Positions 33,796 through 42,401 are shown, counted from the first letter of the stretch. The stretch is 64,000 bases of DNA from Burkholderiales bacterium (GCA_019634955.1 JAHCAK010000003.1:1-64000); one strand, 5' to 3'. A program made the numbers and translations. The notes: generated from the sequence alone by a model not told the origin.

Positions 33796-34925
33796 CCGAC
33801 CCCGCCCACGCCGACGCCCTGCACGCCCTCAATGCGGACGGGCCGCTGCGCGCGCGCATCCGCGAGATCCACTGGGCGGTGCGCTCGTTCCTGCCGTTCG
33901 TGGCCCGCGTGGCGGTGGCCCTCTACGACCCGAAGACCACCTACCTCAAGACCTTCGTGCACTCCAGCGACGGCGACGACCCGCTGCCGCACTACCAGGC
34001 GCCGCTGGGCGAGGTGCCCTCCCTCAAGCGCCTGCTCGACGAGAAGCGCCCGCGCGTGATCCAGAGCATGCTCACCTTCGAGACGCCGGAGAGCGAGCAT
34101 GCGCGGCGCCTCGGGCGGGCGGGCTACGCCGCGAGCTACACGATGCCGGTCTTCTCGAACGGCACCTTCCTCGGCTTCGTGTTCTTCAATTCCCGCCAGT
34201 CCGACGTCTTCACCGAGACGGCGCTCGCGCAGCTCGACATCTTCGGCCACCTCGTGTCGCTGCTGGTGATCCAGGAGCTCGCCGCGGTGCGCACGCTCTC
34301 GGCCGCGCTCGAGGGCGCGCGCCACCTCGTGCACGCGCGCGACGCGGAGACGGGGAGCCACCTCGACCGGATGTCGCGCTACGCGCGCCTCATCGCGCGC
34401 GCGCTCGCCGACACCCACGGGCTGGACGACGAGACCATCGAGCGCATCCACGCCTACGCGCCGATGCACGACATCGGCAAGATCGGCATCCCCGACGCGA
34501 TCCTGCTGAAGCCCGAGGGCCTCACTGACGGCGAGATGGAGGTGATGCGCACGCACGCCAACCGCGGCCAGGTGCTCCTCGACGACCTGCTCACGAACTT
34601 CGGGCTGGGCACGCTCACCGGGATCGACATCCTGAGGAACATCGCGCTCTTCCACCACGAGCGCATCGACGGGAAGGGCTACCCCTACGGGCTCGCGGGC
34701 GACGCGATCCCGCTCGAGGCGCGCATCGTCGCCGTGGCCGACGTGTTCGATGCCCTCACGAGCCGGCGCCCCTACAAGGAGGCCTACGCGAACGACGTGG
34801 CCTTCACGATGCTCGAGCAGCTGGCCGGCACGCACCTGGACCGCGACTGCGTGCTCGCCCTCCTCGGCCAGCCCGGCGAGGTGGCCGAGATCCAGCGCCA
34901 GTTCCGCGAGGACCCGTTCGGCTGA
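33792..34925 (+). CDS. GAF/HD-GYP domain protein, probable c-di-GMP phosphodiesterase
   Basis: This 377-aa protein has an N-terminal GAF-like sensory region (about 25-160) and a C-terminal HD-GYP domain. The metal-site motifs are HDIGKIGIP (near 226-234), HHERIDGKGYP (near 288-298) with an intact GYP, and a late DVFDALTSRRPYK. HD-GYP enzymes break down cyclic di-GMP. Its ATG overlaps the response-regulator stop. With two diguanylate cyclases at 47096-49373, the window encodes both making and breaking of this messenger. Confidence 0.92.
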   Translation: MTDPAHADALHALNADGPLRARIREIHWAVRSFLPFVARVAVALYDPKTTYLKTFVHSSDGDDPLPHYQAPLGEVPSLKRLLDEKRPRVIQSMLTFETPESEHARRLGRAGYAASYTMPVFSNGTFLGFVFFNSRQSDVFTETALAQLDIFGHLVSLLVIQELAAVRTLSAALEGARHLVHARDAETGSHLDRMSRYARLIARALADTHGLDDETIERIHAYAPMHDIGKIGIPDAILLKPEGLTDGEMEVMRTHANRGQVLLDDLLTNFGLGTLTGIDILRNIALFHHERIDGKGYPYGLAGDAIPLEARIVAVADVFDALTSRRPYKEAYANDVAFTMLEQLAGTHLDRDCVLALLGQPGEVAEIQRQFREDPFG

Positions 34926-34927
34926 GC

Positions 34928-36223
34928 CTAGCGGGCCGCCGCGCGCAGGAGGCGATCCATGCGCGCGGCGATGCCGTCCGCCGCTTCCGGCGCGAGGCGC
35001 GCGCCGTCGTGGACCACGTTGAGCGCGAGCCGCCCGCCCCAGGTGCCGGCCGCGACGAAGAGCGGCTGGTGCGCCATCGGGCAGAGCGCGAACGACACCT
35101 CGTCGACCGTCACGCCGCCGGCGGCGGGCATCGCGTCCACGCGCCCCACGTTGCTCAGCACGAACGCGGTGGGCATGCGGCGCATCCACGCGGCGAAGCC
35201 CGCCACGGCCTCCGGTGTCGCCGGCAGCGTCTCGGCGGGGGCGGCGAGGTGGTAGAACAGGTGGCCGCATCCTTCGGCGAGTTGGCGGCGCAGGTCGCCG
35301 GTGAGGCGCGCGGCCAGCGCGCCGAGGCCCTCCACGCCTGCGACCTCCGCCAGCGTCGACAGCAGCGTCACGCAGAAGGCGGGAGTGGCGTCGTCCAGTG
35401 GCACGCGCAGGCTCCCGCGCAGGTCCACCGGGCTGGTGAGCATGAGGACGGGCGTGCCCTCCGCCGCGAAGAGATCCCGCGCGGCGATGAGCTCCGCCGC
35501 CCCGATGAGCCCGTGCACGCTGGCGCCTTCGCGCCGCGCGCGGCGGGCGAGCCCCTCGACCACGGCTTCCTCGAAGCGCAGGGCGATGATCCGGGGACGG
35601 ACTTCGCCGCTTTCCCGCGAGTGGCCCGGCACGGCCGCGGCGCGCAGGGGCTCGGCGCGCAGGGCCTCCTTCCAGGCCTGCGCCTTCGCGAGCCCGGCCT
35701 CTTTCGAGAGCGCATCGGGGAAGAGCGACACCGGCGATGGCGCGGGCAGGGCGGGGCTTGCGGGCGCGCGCGCGCCGCGGGCGTCGTCGAGCAGCTCGCG
35801 CATGAGGCGGAAGCCCGATCGGCCGTCGCCGATGGCGTGGTGGAAGACGAGCGCGAGCGCCCAGCGCCCGCCATCGAGGTCGTAGAGGTGCGCGCGCACG
35901 AGCGGCGCGTCGCCGGCGGCAAAGGTCGCGGCGAGGCTTCTCGCGACGGCCGCGCGGCAATCGGCGCCCCCCGCCTCGCGCGTGAGCGTGACGCGGGCGC
36001 CGGGCCGGGGCGCGAACCGCAGGCCCCCGCCGGCGACGGGAACGATGGCGACGCGCAGGGCCGGGTGCGTGCCTTGCGCGGTGGCGAGCGCGGCGGCCAC
36101 CCGCGCCGTCGGCAGGCTGCCGCCTCCCTCCGCGATCACCGCGAAGTTCATCGACGAGCAGCGGTCGAGGAACCAGAAGAACGCTTCGGCGCGGTCGAGC
36201 GGCCGGTCGAGATCGGAAGCCAT
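34928..36223 (-). CDS. PapA-like / condensation-domain acyltransferase
   Basis: This 431-aa protein is of the CoA-dependent acyltransferase superfamily. The catalytic HHxxxDG motif is HHAIGDG at 128-134. The second-half solvent-channel motif region SPVDLRG (near 268) is similar to the DFGxG-like loop of condensation domains. Such enzymes transfer an acyl group to an alcohol or amine, as in wax esters or acylated polyketides. No carrier or biosynthetic cluster is adjacent, so the substrate is open. It converges on the HD-GYP gene with a 2-base gap. Confidence 0.78.
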   Translation of the reverse strand: MASDLDRPLDRAEAFFWFLDRCSSMNFAVIAEGGGSLPTARVAAALATAQGTHPALRVAIVPVAGGGLRFAPRPGARVTLTREAGGADCRAAVARSLAATFAAGDAPLVRAHLYDLDGGRWALALVFHHAIGDGRSGFRLMRELLDDARGARAPASPALPAPSPVSLFPDALSKEAGLAKAQAWKEALRAEPLRAAAVPGHSRESGEVRPRIIALRFEEAVVEGLARRARREGASVHGLIGAAELIAARDLFAAEGTPVLMLTSPVDLRGSLRVPLDDATPAFCVTLLSTLAEVAGVEGLGALAARLTGDLRRQLAEGCGHLFYHLAAPAETLPATPEAVAGFAAWMRRMPTAFVLSNVGRVDAMPAAGGVTVDEVSFALCPMAHQPLFVAAGTWGGRLALNVVHDGARLAPEAADGIAARMDRLLRAAAR

Positions 36224-36341
36224 GGACGGGACCCGGGTCGGATCGGCCCAGTGTGCCCCGTCACGCGCGCCGGGAAATGACGGCGCGCAATTCCCTACCG
36301 GTTATGCGGTCTTTCGTTGACAGGCACCGCCGGTTGCGTCG

Positions 36342-36680
36342 ATGATCACGCTCATGGAAGGTGTATCCAATATTCCTGTTATTGACGCCGACGGCTACCT
36401 CGTCGACCCGCGCGAGTGGACGGAGGACTGGGCCATCGCGACGGCGCGCGGCATGGGCATCGAGCTGGGCCCGGACCACTGGGACGCGATCCGCTTCATG
36501 CGCGCGTGGTGGGAGGAGCACCAGGTCGCCGCCGACGCCCGTTTCGTGATCCGCCACCTGATGGAGCGCCTGGGGCCGGACTCGCGCAACCGCCTCTTCG
36601 AGCTCTTCCCCTACGGCTACCCCGGGCAGGCCTGCAAGATCGCAGGCATGAAGCGCCCGCGCGCCTGGAGCACCGGCTGA
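36342..36680 (+). CDS. DsrC/TusE-family protein lacking the penultimate cysteine
   Basis: This 112-aa protein has the family fold motifs DADGYLVDPREWTEDWA (15-31) and FVIRHLMERLG (68-78). Its C-terminal arm reads PGQACKIAGMKRPRAWSTG. Only one arm cysteine, C98, is present. The near-terminal cysteine that carries sulfur in TusE and DsrC is replaced by the RAWSTG end. It therefore cannot act as a normal sulfur-relay carrier. ATG 36342 has no clear ribosome site; ATG 36354 gives MEGVSNIP. TTGACA at 36317-36322 may be a -35. Confidence 0.85.
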   Translation: MITLMEGVSNIPVIDADGYLVDPREWTEDWAIATARGMGIELGPDHWDAIRFMRAWWEEHQVAADARFVIRHLMERLGPDSRNRLFELFPYGYPGQACKIAGMKRPRAWSTG

Positions 36681-36726
36681 CCGGTTCCGTAGACCGGTTC
36701 CGCAGACCGGTTCCGCGGAACCGGTC
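36679..36726. repeat. Three 13-bp tandem repeats ending in a perfect hairpin
   Basis: GACCGGTTCCGTA (36679), GACCGGTTCCGCA (36692) and GACCGGTTCCGCG (36705) are head-to-tail copies differing only in the last bases. The first overlaps the stop of the DsrC-like gene. The third pairs with GGAACCGGTC (36717-36726) across a GC centre to make a perfect 10-bp stem. It lies between convergent genes, so it may end transcription, although no T-tract is seen. Confidence 0.75.
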
Positions 36727-36741
36727 CATGGATTGCCCGGC

Positions 36742-36966
36742 TCAGCCCTTGAGGCAGGCCGACATGAAGGCCTTGCGCTCCTCGCCCTTCAGGGACTTCT
36801 CCTTGGCCGTCGCGTTGCAGCGGCGCATCTTGTCCTGCTGCGTCTCGCCGGCCGGCGCGGCCTTGGCGGCCGCGGGCTTGGGCGTGCCCTCCGCGGCGAA
36901 GGCGGGGAAGGCGGGAAGGAGGGAAACGACGGCACAGGCCACGGCAAAGCGCATCTGGGTTCTCAC
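36742..36966 (-). CDS. psiF: PsiF repeat protein
   Basis: This 74-aa exported protein has a signal peptide (cleaved near AFA-AEG) and a single PsiF repeat: MRRCNATAKEKSLKGEERKAF followed by MSACLK. The repeat has the two conserved cysteines. PsiF is phosphate-starvation induced in Escherichia coli; its function is unknown. The GTG start at 36966 has GAGGTG just upstream; ATG 36954 is a possible internal start. I do not see a convincing Pho box here. Confidence 0.88.
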   Translation of the reverse strand: MRTQMRFAVACAVVSLLPAFPAFAAEGTPKPAAAKAAPAGETQQDKMRRCNATAKEKSLKGEERKAFMSACLKG

Positions 36967-36998
36967 GGGTCACCTCGCGATCTCGGTTCGTTGACGGA

Positions 36999-37015
36999 GA
37001 GGCCCGGCGGGCCTC
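36999..37015 (-). terminator. Hairpin between the RCC1-repeat gene and psiF
   Basis: GAGGCCC (36999-37005) and GGGCCTC (37009-37015) pair around GGC. The site lies about 100 bases after the end of the RCC1-repeat gene and 33 bases before psiF. It lacks a T-tract, so it is a weak terminator candidate. Confidence 0.3.
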
Positions 37016-37113
37016 GGCTCATCCAGCGAGGCCATGAGACGCGATCCGCCCGCGCGATTCGAGCGGAAATCGATGACGGGATGCGCGCAAATTCCGGTTG
37101 CGGCCCGCCCTTG

Positions 37114-39513
37114 TCAGGGCCCGCCGGGAACGCGGTGGCCGAAGGGCTGCGGGACGATCGCGCGCACGCGCGTGGAACCCGAGATCGTCGCGGAGAAATT
37201 CCCGGTGCCGCCGGCGAACGCGAGGCTCGCCGTTCCCACGCGCGTGGCCGTGACCTGCGCGGGATCGAACGCGGTCGAGCCCCACCAGCCGCCCGAGGAT
37301 CGCGTCGTGTAGAGGTCGCCCGAGAAGCTCGACGCCCCGGAGAAGGCGACGCTGGGCAGCGCGACGAAGAGCGGCGTGCCGTCGCAGTCGTAGGTGAAGA
37401 GCACGCCGAACACGTTGTCGCCGTGTTGCGAGAGCGCGAGCCCCCAGCCCGACTCCGCCGCGTTCCACCAGATGTCGGTGAAGTCCGTTCCCCAAGCGGG
37501 CGAGGCGTTCCCGAACGGCTGCCGCGTCATCGTGCGCGACCAGCCCGTCCCGCCGATGTTGCCGCTGAAGCGCGCCCAGCCGGCCGGCAGGTCGGGCGGC
37601 GCGAAGTCGATCGTGGCCGTTCCCACGCGCGTCGTGCGCACGAGCGACGGGTCGAAGGCGGGCGCGCTGTAGCACGGCCCCGTGGTCGAGTAGACGTCGC
37701 CCGTGAAGAGGCGGCGGCCGGCCGAGAAGATTCCCCCGGGGATGACGAACCAGGTGGGCTTGCCCGAGGCGAGGTAGGTGTACCAGACGGCGAAGAGCTG
37801 GGACTCGTGGTCGGAGACCGTGAGGCCCCATCCCGATTCCGACGGGTTCCACCAGATGTCCGAGTAGTTCGGCAGGACGGTGGCCGAGGTGCCGGTGCCC
37901 GCTAGCGCGAGCGAGACCGACGGCGCGTAAGGCGAATCGGTCGTCACCGCGAGCGTGCCCCGGCGCTCTCCGGCGAGCGTCGGCGCAAAGCGCACCTGGA
38001 TGCGGCAATCCCCGTAGGCAGGCAGGCTCGCCCCGCACGCGCTGGCGGCGGAGAAGTTCCCCCAGACGGCGATCCCGCGGATCGCGAGCGCCTGGTCGGT
38101 AAGGTTGCGGAATTCCACCTCCTGCGCGGCCGAGCTTCCGCCGACGGGCTGCGTGCCGAACGCGAGCCCGTCGTCGAGCGTCGCGAGGCTGAGCCCGCCC
38201 GCCGTCGAGGGCTTGCCGATCGAGGTCCCCGTCCCCATGCCGCCGAGGAGCAGCGGCGCGTGCGGATCCATCGCCGAGAGCGTGGTGGGCGTGACCGGCG
38301 TTCCGCGGCCGAGCTGGCCGGAGTAGTTCGCGCCGAACGCGTCGAGGGCGCCGTCGCCGCGGACCACGATCGTGTGCGCGCCGCCCGCGACGATGGCGGC
38401 GGCGCCCTCGTGCGCGCTCGCCCGCGCCGGCGAACGCGCGCAGGGCGTGGCCGACCCGCCGCCGGGCTTCGCGCAGCTTTGCACGGAAGCGCGGCCGAGC
38501 TGGCCCGAGTTGTCCAGCCCCCAGGTCCACACCGCACCGTCGCCCTGCATCGCCAGGGAATGGCCGAATCCCGCGGCGACCTTCGTCACGCCGGCGAGCC
38601 CCGGCACCGCCACGGGCGTGCGGCGGTCCGATTGCGTGCCGTCGCCCAGCTGTCCGTACCGGTTCGCGCCCCACGCCCAGACGCTGCCATCCTGCCGAAG
38701 GGCGAGCGCGTGCCGGCCCCGCGCGGCGATCGCCGCGACGAGCGAGAGGGCTGCGGCCCGCACGGGCGTCCGCGCGCACGGCAGCGGAATGTCGTCGAGG
38801 GATCCGTATGGGTCGCGCCCCAGGCAGGTCGCGGGCGCCGCCTCGCCGATGCCGAGCTCGCCGTGGGCGTGATTGCCCCACGCCCACACCGTCCCGTCCG
38901 TGCGCCTCGCCAGGCTGAAGTCGGCGCCCGCCGCGACCTCGGCCACGGCCGAGAGCCCGGCCACGACCACGGGCGTTGCCGCAACGGCCGTCGTGCCGTT
39001 GCCGAGCTGGCCCATCGCGTTTTCGCCCCAGGCCCTCACCGTGCCGTCGCCCATGAGCACCAGCACGTGGCCACCGCCTGCCGCAACGCCTCGCGCCCCG
39101 GCGATGCCCGGCACGCGAACGGGCGTTTTCGCGCACGGCTCGTACCAGGGATCGGGCGAGACGAACGACGGCGAGGCGCAGGTGGCCGGCGCGCTGGAGA
39201 CCCCCAGAGCCGGGCCGTGGCCCCACGTCCACACGGAGCCGTCGGCCAGCAATGCCACCGAGACGCTCGCGCCCGCGGCGACCGCGACCACGCTCGCGAG
39301 CTCGCCCGCGCGCACCGGGATCGAGGAGCTCGTCGTCGAGCCGTTGCCCAGCTTGCCGACGTCGTTGTCTCCCCACGCCCAGGCCTGTGCGCTCGCGGTG
39401 ACGGCGACGTTGTGCCCCCATCCCGCCTCGAGCGTGGGCAGGGCGCCGGCCGGCAGTGCCGCGGCGGCCGCCGCCAGCGCGAGAAGGCCCTTCCGGATCG
39501 CGAAGGCCGTCAC
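37114..39513 (-). CDS. RCC1-repeat exported protein with HYDIN-like and two ESGWG modules
   Basis: This 799-aa protein starts with GTG and a signal sequence (residues 1-25). Residues from about 27 to 420 form RCC1-type propeller repeats, each with a WAWG or WTWG core and GQLGxG turn. Residues of about 440-540 resemble a HYDIN/choice-of-anchor immunoglobulin-like domain (VEFRNLTDQALAI, CRIQVRFAPT). Two copies of an uncharacterised module follow (about 545-665 and 676-795), starting DIWWNPSESGWGL and DIWWNAAESGWGL. The same module occurs twice in the protein at 42531. It is probably surface or periplasmic. GTGA overlap links it to the patatin gene. Confidence 0.82.
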   Translation of the reverse strand: MTAFAIRKGLLALAAAAAALPAGALPTLEAGWGHNVAVTASAQAWAWGDNDVGKLGNGSTTSSSIPVRAGELASVVAVAAGASVSVALLADGSVWTWGHGPALGVSSAPATCASPSFVSPDPWYEPCAKTPVRVPGIAGARGVAAGGGHVLVLMGDGTVRAWGENAMGQLGNGTTAVAATPVVVAGLSAVAEVAAGADFSLARRTDGTVWAWGNHAHGELGIGEAAPATCLGRDPYGSLDDIPLPCARTPVRAAALSLVAAIAARGRHALALRQDGSVWAWGANRYGQLGDGTQSDRRTPVAVPGLAGVTKVAAGFGHSLAMQGDGAVWTWGLDNSGQLGRASVQSCAKPGGGSATPCARSPARASAHEGAAAIVAGGAHTIVVRGDGALDAFGANYSGQLGRGTPVTPTTLSAMDPHAPLLLGGMGTGTSIGKPSTAGGLSLATLDDGLAFGTQPVGGSSAAQEVEFRNLTDQALAIRGIAVWGNFSAASACGASLPAYGDCRIQVRFAPTLAGERRGTLAVTTDSPYAPSVSLALAGTGTSATVLPNYSDIWWNPSESGWGLTVSDHESQLFAVWYTYLASGKPTWFVIPGGIFSAGRRLFTGDVYSTTGPCYSAPAFDPSLVRTTRVGTATIDFAPPDLPAGWARFSGNIGGTGWSRTMTRQPFGNASPAWGTDFTDIWWNAAESGWGLALSQHGDNVFGVLFTYDCDGTPLFVALPSVAFSGASSFSGDLYTTRSSGGWWGSTAFDPAQVTATRVGTASLAFAGGTGNFSATISGSTRVRAIVPQPFGHRVPGGP

Positions 39514-40430
39514 CGCGAACCCCCGCCCAGCAGTTCCGCGAGGTACGGCATGGCCCGCCCGGCCGCGCGCTCGCCCTCGGCGATCGCCACCTCGGCGCGG
39601 TGGTAGTCCATCGCCGCGATGCCCGAGAGGCGCGGCCGGATCATCACGTCGGCGGGCTCGCCGGCGAGGCGGCTCTGCGTGATGCGCACCTGCATGATGT
39701 TGAGGCTGGTCGAGAGGACCTCGAGGAGCGACGGCGCGTCGGCCCCCGCGTCTTCCGTGCCGTTGCGTCGCGAGGCGCGCAGCCGCGATAGCCAGGACGC
39801 GAACACGCCCTCCTCCTGCGCGGGTGGCGCGGGCACGGCCGCCTCCTCCACCCAGTGGCGGCGCCCGATGAGGTCCCAGTTGAGGTCCACGGCGATCACG
39901 ATGTCGGCGCCCATGGCGCGGCACAGGGACACGGGCACCGGGTTCACCAGGCCGCCGTCGACGAGCAGGCGCCCTTCGCGCTCCACCGGCGTGAAGAGGC
40001 CCGGGAGCGCGATCGACGCACGCACGGCGTCTATCACCGGCCCCTCCCGCAGCCAGATCTCGCGGCCGCTCGCGAGCTCCGTGGCCACGCAGCCGAAGGG
40101 CCTCGCCAGCGCCGCGATCCCCTCGTCGCGGAAATGCGAGCGGAAGAAGTCGACCAGCTTGCCGCCCGTGATGAGGCCGCCGGCCATGCGCAGGTCGATC
40201 ATCCCCACGACGGCCTGCCACTTCAGGCCCTTCACCCAGTCGTGCAGCCGGTCGGTCTCCCCGGCGGCGTGGGCCGCGCCCACCAGCGCGCCGATGGAGG
40301 TGCCGCAGACGATGTCGGCGACCACACCCTCGCGCTCGAGGGCCCGGATCACGCCGATGTGCGACCAGCCGCGCGCGGACCCGCTGCCGAGCGCGAGGCC
40401 GATGCGGGGCTTGCGGTGGCTGGTGGGCAC
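39510..40430 (-). CDS. rssA: Patatin-like phospholipase, RssA-like
   Basis: This 306-aa serine hydrolase has an oxyanion loop GSGSARGWSHIG (15-26), the nucleophile S45 in GTSIG and the partner D158 in VDGGLVNPVPV. These are the Ser-Asp dyad features of bacterial patatins in the RssA/YchK group. It may act on membrane lipids; the physiological role is unknown. The start is GTG. It is followed by the RCC1-repeat gene in a GTGA overlap. Confidence 0.88.
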   Translation of the reverse strand: MPTSHRKPRIGLALGSGSARGWSHIGVIRALEREGVVADIVCGTSIGALVGAAHAAGETDRLHDWVKGLKWQAVVGMIDLRMAGGLITGGKLVDFFRSHFRDEGIAALARPFGCVATELASGREIWLREGPVIDAVRASIALPGLFTPVEREGRLLVDGGLVNPVPVSLCRAMGADIVIAVDLNWDLIGRRHWVEEAAVPAPPAQEEGVFASWLSRLRASRRNGTEDAGADAPSLLEVLSTSLNIMQVRITQSRLAGEPADVMIRPRLSGIAAMDYHRAEVAIAEGERAAGRAMPYLAELLGGGSR

Positions 40431-40521
40431 GGGCGTCCTTCGGGCGGATGGTCATCGCCACCATACCACCGGCCGGGCAAGCGCCCATGCGGCGCCCGGT
40501 GACCTGGGTCAAGCGACCATG

Positions 40522-40548
40522 AAAAAGGGGGCTCCGCGGAGCCCCCTT
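40522..40548 (-). terminator. Intrinsic terminator of the rhodanese gene
   Basis: A perfect 24-base palindrome (40525-40548) has arms AAGGGGGCTCCG and CGGAGCCCCCTT. On the minus strand it is followed by a run of T (complement of the A-run 40522-40526). It begins 20 bases after the rhodanese stop. Confidence 0.88.
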
Positions 40549-40567
40549 CGGGTGAGACGCGACGGCG

Positions 40568-41494
40568 TCAGTCGAGCTTCACCTTCGCCTCGACGCCTTC
40601 GCCCTTGAGCATCGTGTACTCCACCATCGAGCCGTCGTACACCTTGGCCTGCTTGTTGCCGAGGATCTCGCTGGAGGCGAACCAGCCGACCGAGGCCCAG
40701 TGCCCGGTGTTGCAGAAGTTGACCTGCTCGCCGGTGGTGGGCACGCCCGCGTACGCGTAGAGCTTCTCCAGCTGCGCCTTGCTGCGGAACTCGCCGCCGC
40801 CGTTCTTCGTGAGCCACTGGTTGGGCAGGTTCTTCGAGCCGGCGATCGTGCCGCTCACGGGCGCCTTGGGGTGCTTCGCGATGCCGACGAACTGGTCCTC
40901 GGGGCGGTTGTCGACGAGGAGCGTGCCGGCCGCGCGCGCCTTCTTCACGTCGTCCATCGTGACGAGCATCTCCTTGCGCAGGTTCACCTTGAAGGTCTTC
41001 GGCGCCGCCTTCTCGAGGCCCTGCTTCATCGGCGCCTTCTCGTTCTCCGAGTACTTGGCGATGCCGCCGTCGAGGATGGAGACCTTGTCGTGGCCCAGCA
41101 CCTTGAAGGTCCAGTAGACGCGCGTGGCCTGCCCGACATCCAGGGCGGTGTTGCCCTGCGGCACGAGGACGACGTGGGTGTCGTTGTCGATGCCGAGCTT
41201 CGTGCCGATCATCTGGGCGAGGGGGCCGAGGTCCGCCGGCAGCATGTCGGGCACCTTGTCGCCCTTGCGCTCGGCGCGCCAGCCGTCCTTGCCGTAGTTG
41301 GTGTTGATGGCGCCGGGGATGTGGCCGTCGGCGTAGTCCTTGGAGGACTGGAAGTCGACGAACACGACGCCGGGCTTGCCGATGTTGGCGATCGCCCAGG
41401 CGGCGTCCACCAGGGGCTCGACGGCGAAAGCCGCGCCCGCGAGGCCCAGGGTGGCCGCGAGGCTCGCGGCGAGGCGGATGAACCAGGTTTTCAT
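40568..41494 (-). CDS. Exported two-domain rhodanese (sulfurtransferase)
   Basis: This 308-aa protein has a signal peptide (cleavage after AFA near residue 24). The N-terminal rhodanese domain (about 28-155) lacks a catalytic cysteine. The C-terminal domain (about 175-300) has C261 in NFCNTGHWAS, the persulfide-carrying position. It would move sulfur from thiosulfate or a related donor to an acceptor in the periplasm. The C-x-T-G-H-W-A loop is a recognised exported sulfurtransferase variant. It is a stand-alone gene with its own terminator. Confidence 0.88.
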   Translation of the reverse strand: MKTWFIRLAASLAATLGLAGAAFAVEPLVDAAWAIANIGKPGVVFVDFQSSKDYADGHIPGAINTNYGKDGWRAERKGDKVPDMLPADLGPLAQMIGTKLGIDNDTHVVLVPQGNTALDVGQATRVYWTFKVLGHDKVSILDGGIAKYSENEKAPMKQGLEKAAPKTFKVNLRKEMLVTMDDVKKARAAGTLLVDNRPEDQFVGIAKHPKAPVSGTIAGSKNLPNQWLTKNGGGEFRSKAQLEKLYAYAGVPTTGEQVNFCNTGHWASVGWFASSEILGNKQAKVYDGSMVEYTMLKGEGVEAKVKLD

Positions 41495-41606
41495 GCGGGA
41501 CTCCTGTACGTGGGTTGGGGGGTATGCCGGTCGCTTTTCCGACGAAGCTTACCGCCGGGAAGGACCTCCGGACTGCGAATGATCAAATGCCGCGCCGGTA
41601 CTGCCC

Positions 41607-42401
41607 TCACCGGTGCCGAAGGTCCAATGCCACGCGGACGGTGTCCCTGTCCCCGGGGTCATGGTGCGAGGCGAAGCCCAGCTGGTGGGCGAGGTGCAGC
41701 ATCGCCGAATTGGCCGCGAGCACGAAGCCCTCCATCGCCTCGAGGCCGCGGGCGCGCGCGACCTCGACCAGGTGCCCCATGAGAATGCCGGCCAGTCCCG
41801 AGTGGTGCCAGCCGTCGTCGATCGCGATCGCGAACTCGCAGTTCCTGCCGGCCGGGTCCACGACGTAGCGGACCACGCCGACGATGGCGGGCGTGCCGCC
41901 GGGGTCCACGACGGCGACGAGCGCCACGTGGCGCACCTGGTCGACCTCGGTGAGGTAGGCGAGCTTCGCGGGCGAGAGCTCCCGCACCGTGGCCATGAAC
42001 CGCCCGTACCGCGACTCGCTGGAGAGCCGCCGCACGAAGTCGGCTTCCAGGGGCTTGTCGTCGGCGCGCATGGGGCGGACCTCCACTTCCGTGCCGTGGA
42101 CAAGGTGGCGCGCGTCGGGAAGTTCCGCTGATGCGGGTGCCGTCGGAGATCCCGGGTGCTCCACGCGCGGCGCGAGGTAGCCCACGATCGCCTCCAGCGT
42201 CTCGAGGCGCCCGTAGTCGGCCTCCGGGATCGCGATGCCCAACCGCTCGCCCAGCGCGGCGACGACGTTCAGCCAGTCCAGCGAGTCGAGGTCGACCTGC
42301 TCGCGCAAGGGGCGGTCGGCCGCGAGGCGCGAGACGTCCGTGCCCGGCGCGGCGGCGGCGATGGCGGCCTCGACGGCGGCGCGAAGGGAGGCGGGATCCA
42401 C
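41607..42401 (-). CDS. Acyl-carrier-protein / GNAT acetyltransferase fusion
   Basis: This 264-aa protein starts with GTG. Residues 1-80 are an acyl-carrier-like domain with the phosphopantetheine motif D39-S40-L41 in VDLDSLDWLN. Residues from about 105 to 262 are a GNAT acetyltransferase domain with an acetyl-CoA-binding loop (HHSGLAGILMGHLVEVARARG). Fusion of a carrier domain to a GNAT is uncommon. It suggests transfer of an acyl group held on its own carrier, or of one loaded by a separate enzyme. Neighbours give no pathway. Confidence 0.8.
   Translation of the reverse strand: MDPASLRAAVEAAIAAAAPGTDVSRLAADRPLREQVDLDSLDWLNVVAALGERLGIAIPEADYGRLETLEAIVGYLAPRVEHPGSPTAPASAELPDARHLVHGTEVEVRPMRADDKPLEADFVRRLSSESRYGRFMATVRELSPAKLAYLTEVDQVRHVALVAVVDPGGTPAIVGVVRYVVDPAGRNCEFAIAIDDGWHHSGLAGILMGHLVEVARARGLEAMEGFVLAANSAMLHLAHQLGFASHHDPGDRDTVRVALDLRHR

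Noticed and set aside
34928-36223. Start of a nonribosomal peptide cluster
   Set aside because: The HHxxxDG enzyme stands alone, with no adenylation or thiolation domains nearby.
36679-36726. Possible CRISPR array
   Set aside because: The repeats are directly adjacent 13-mers with no spacers, and no cas genes are present.
36967-37010. Pho box upstream of psiF
   Set aside because: The best 7-4-7 match on the minus strand (CCGTCAA, then CCGAGAT) has too many mismatches.
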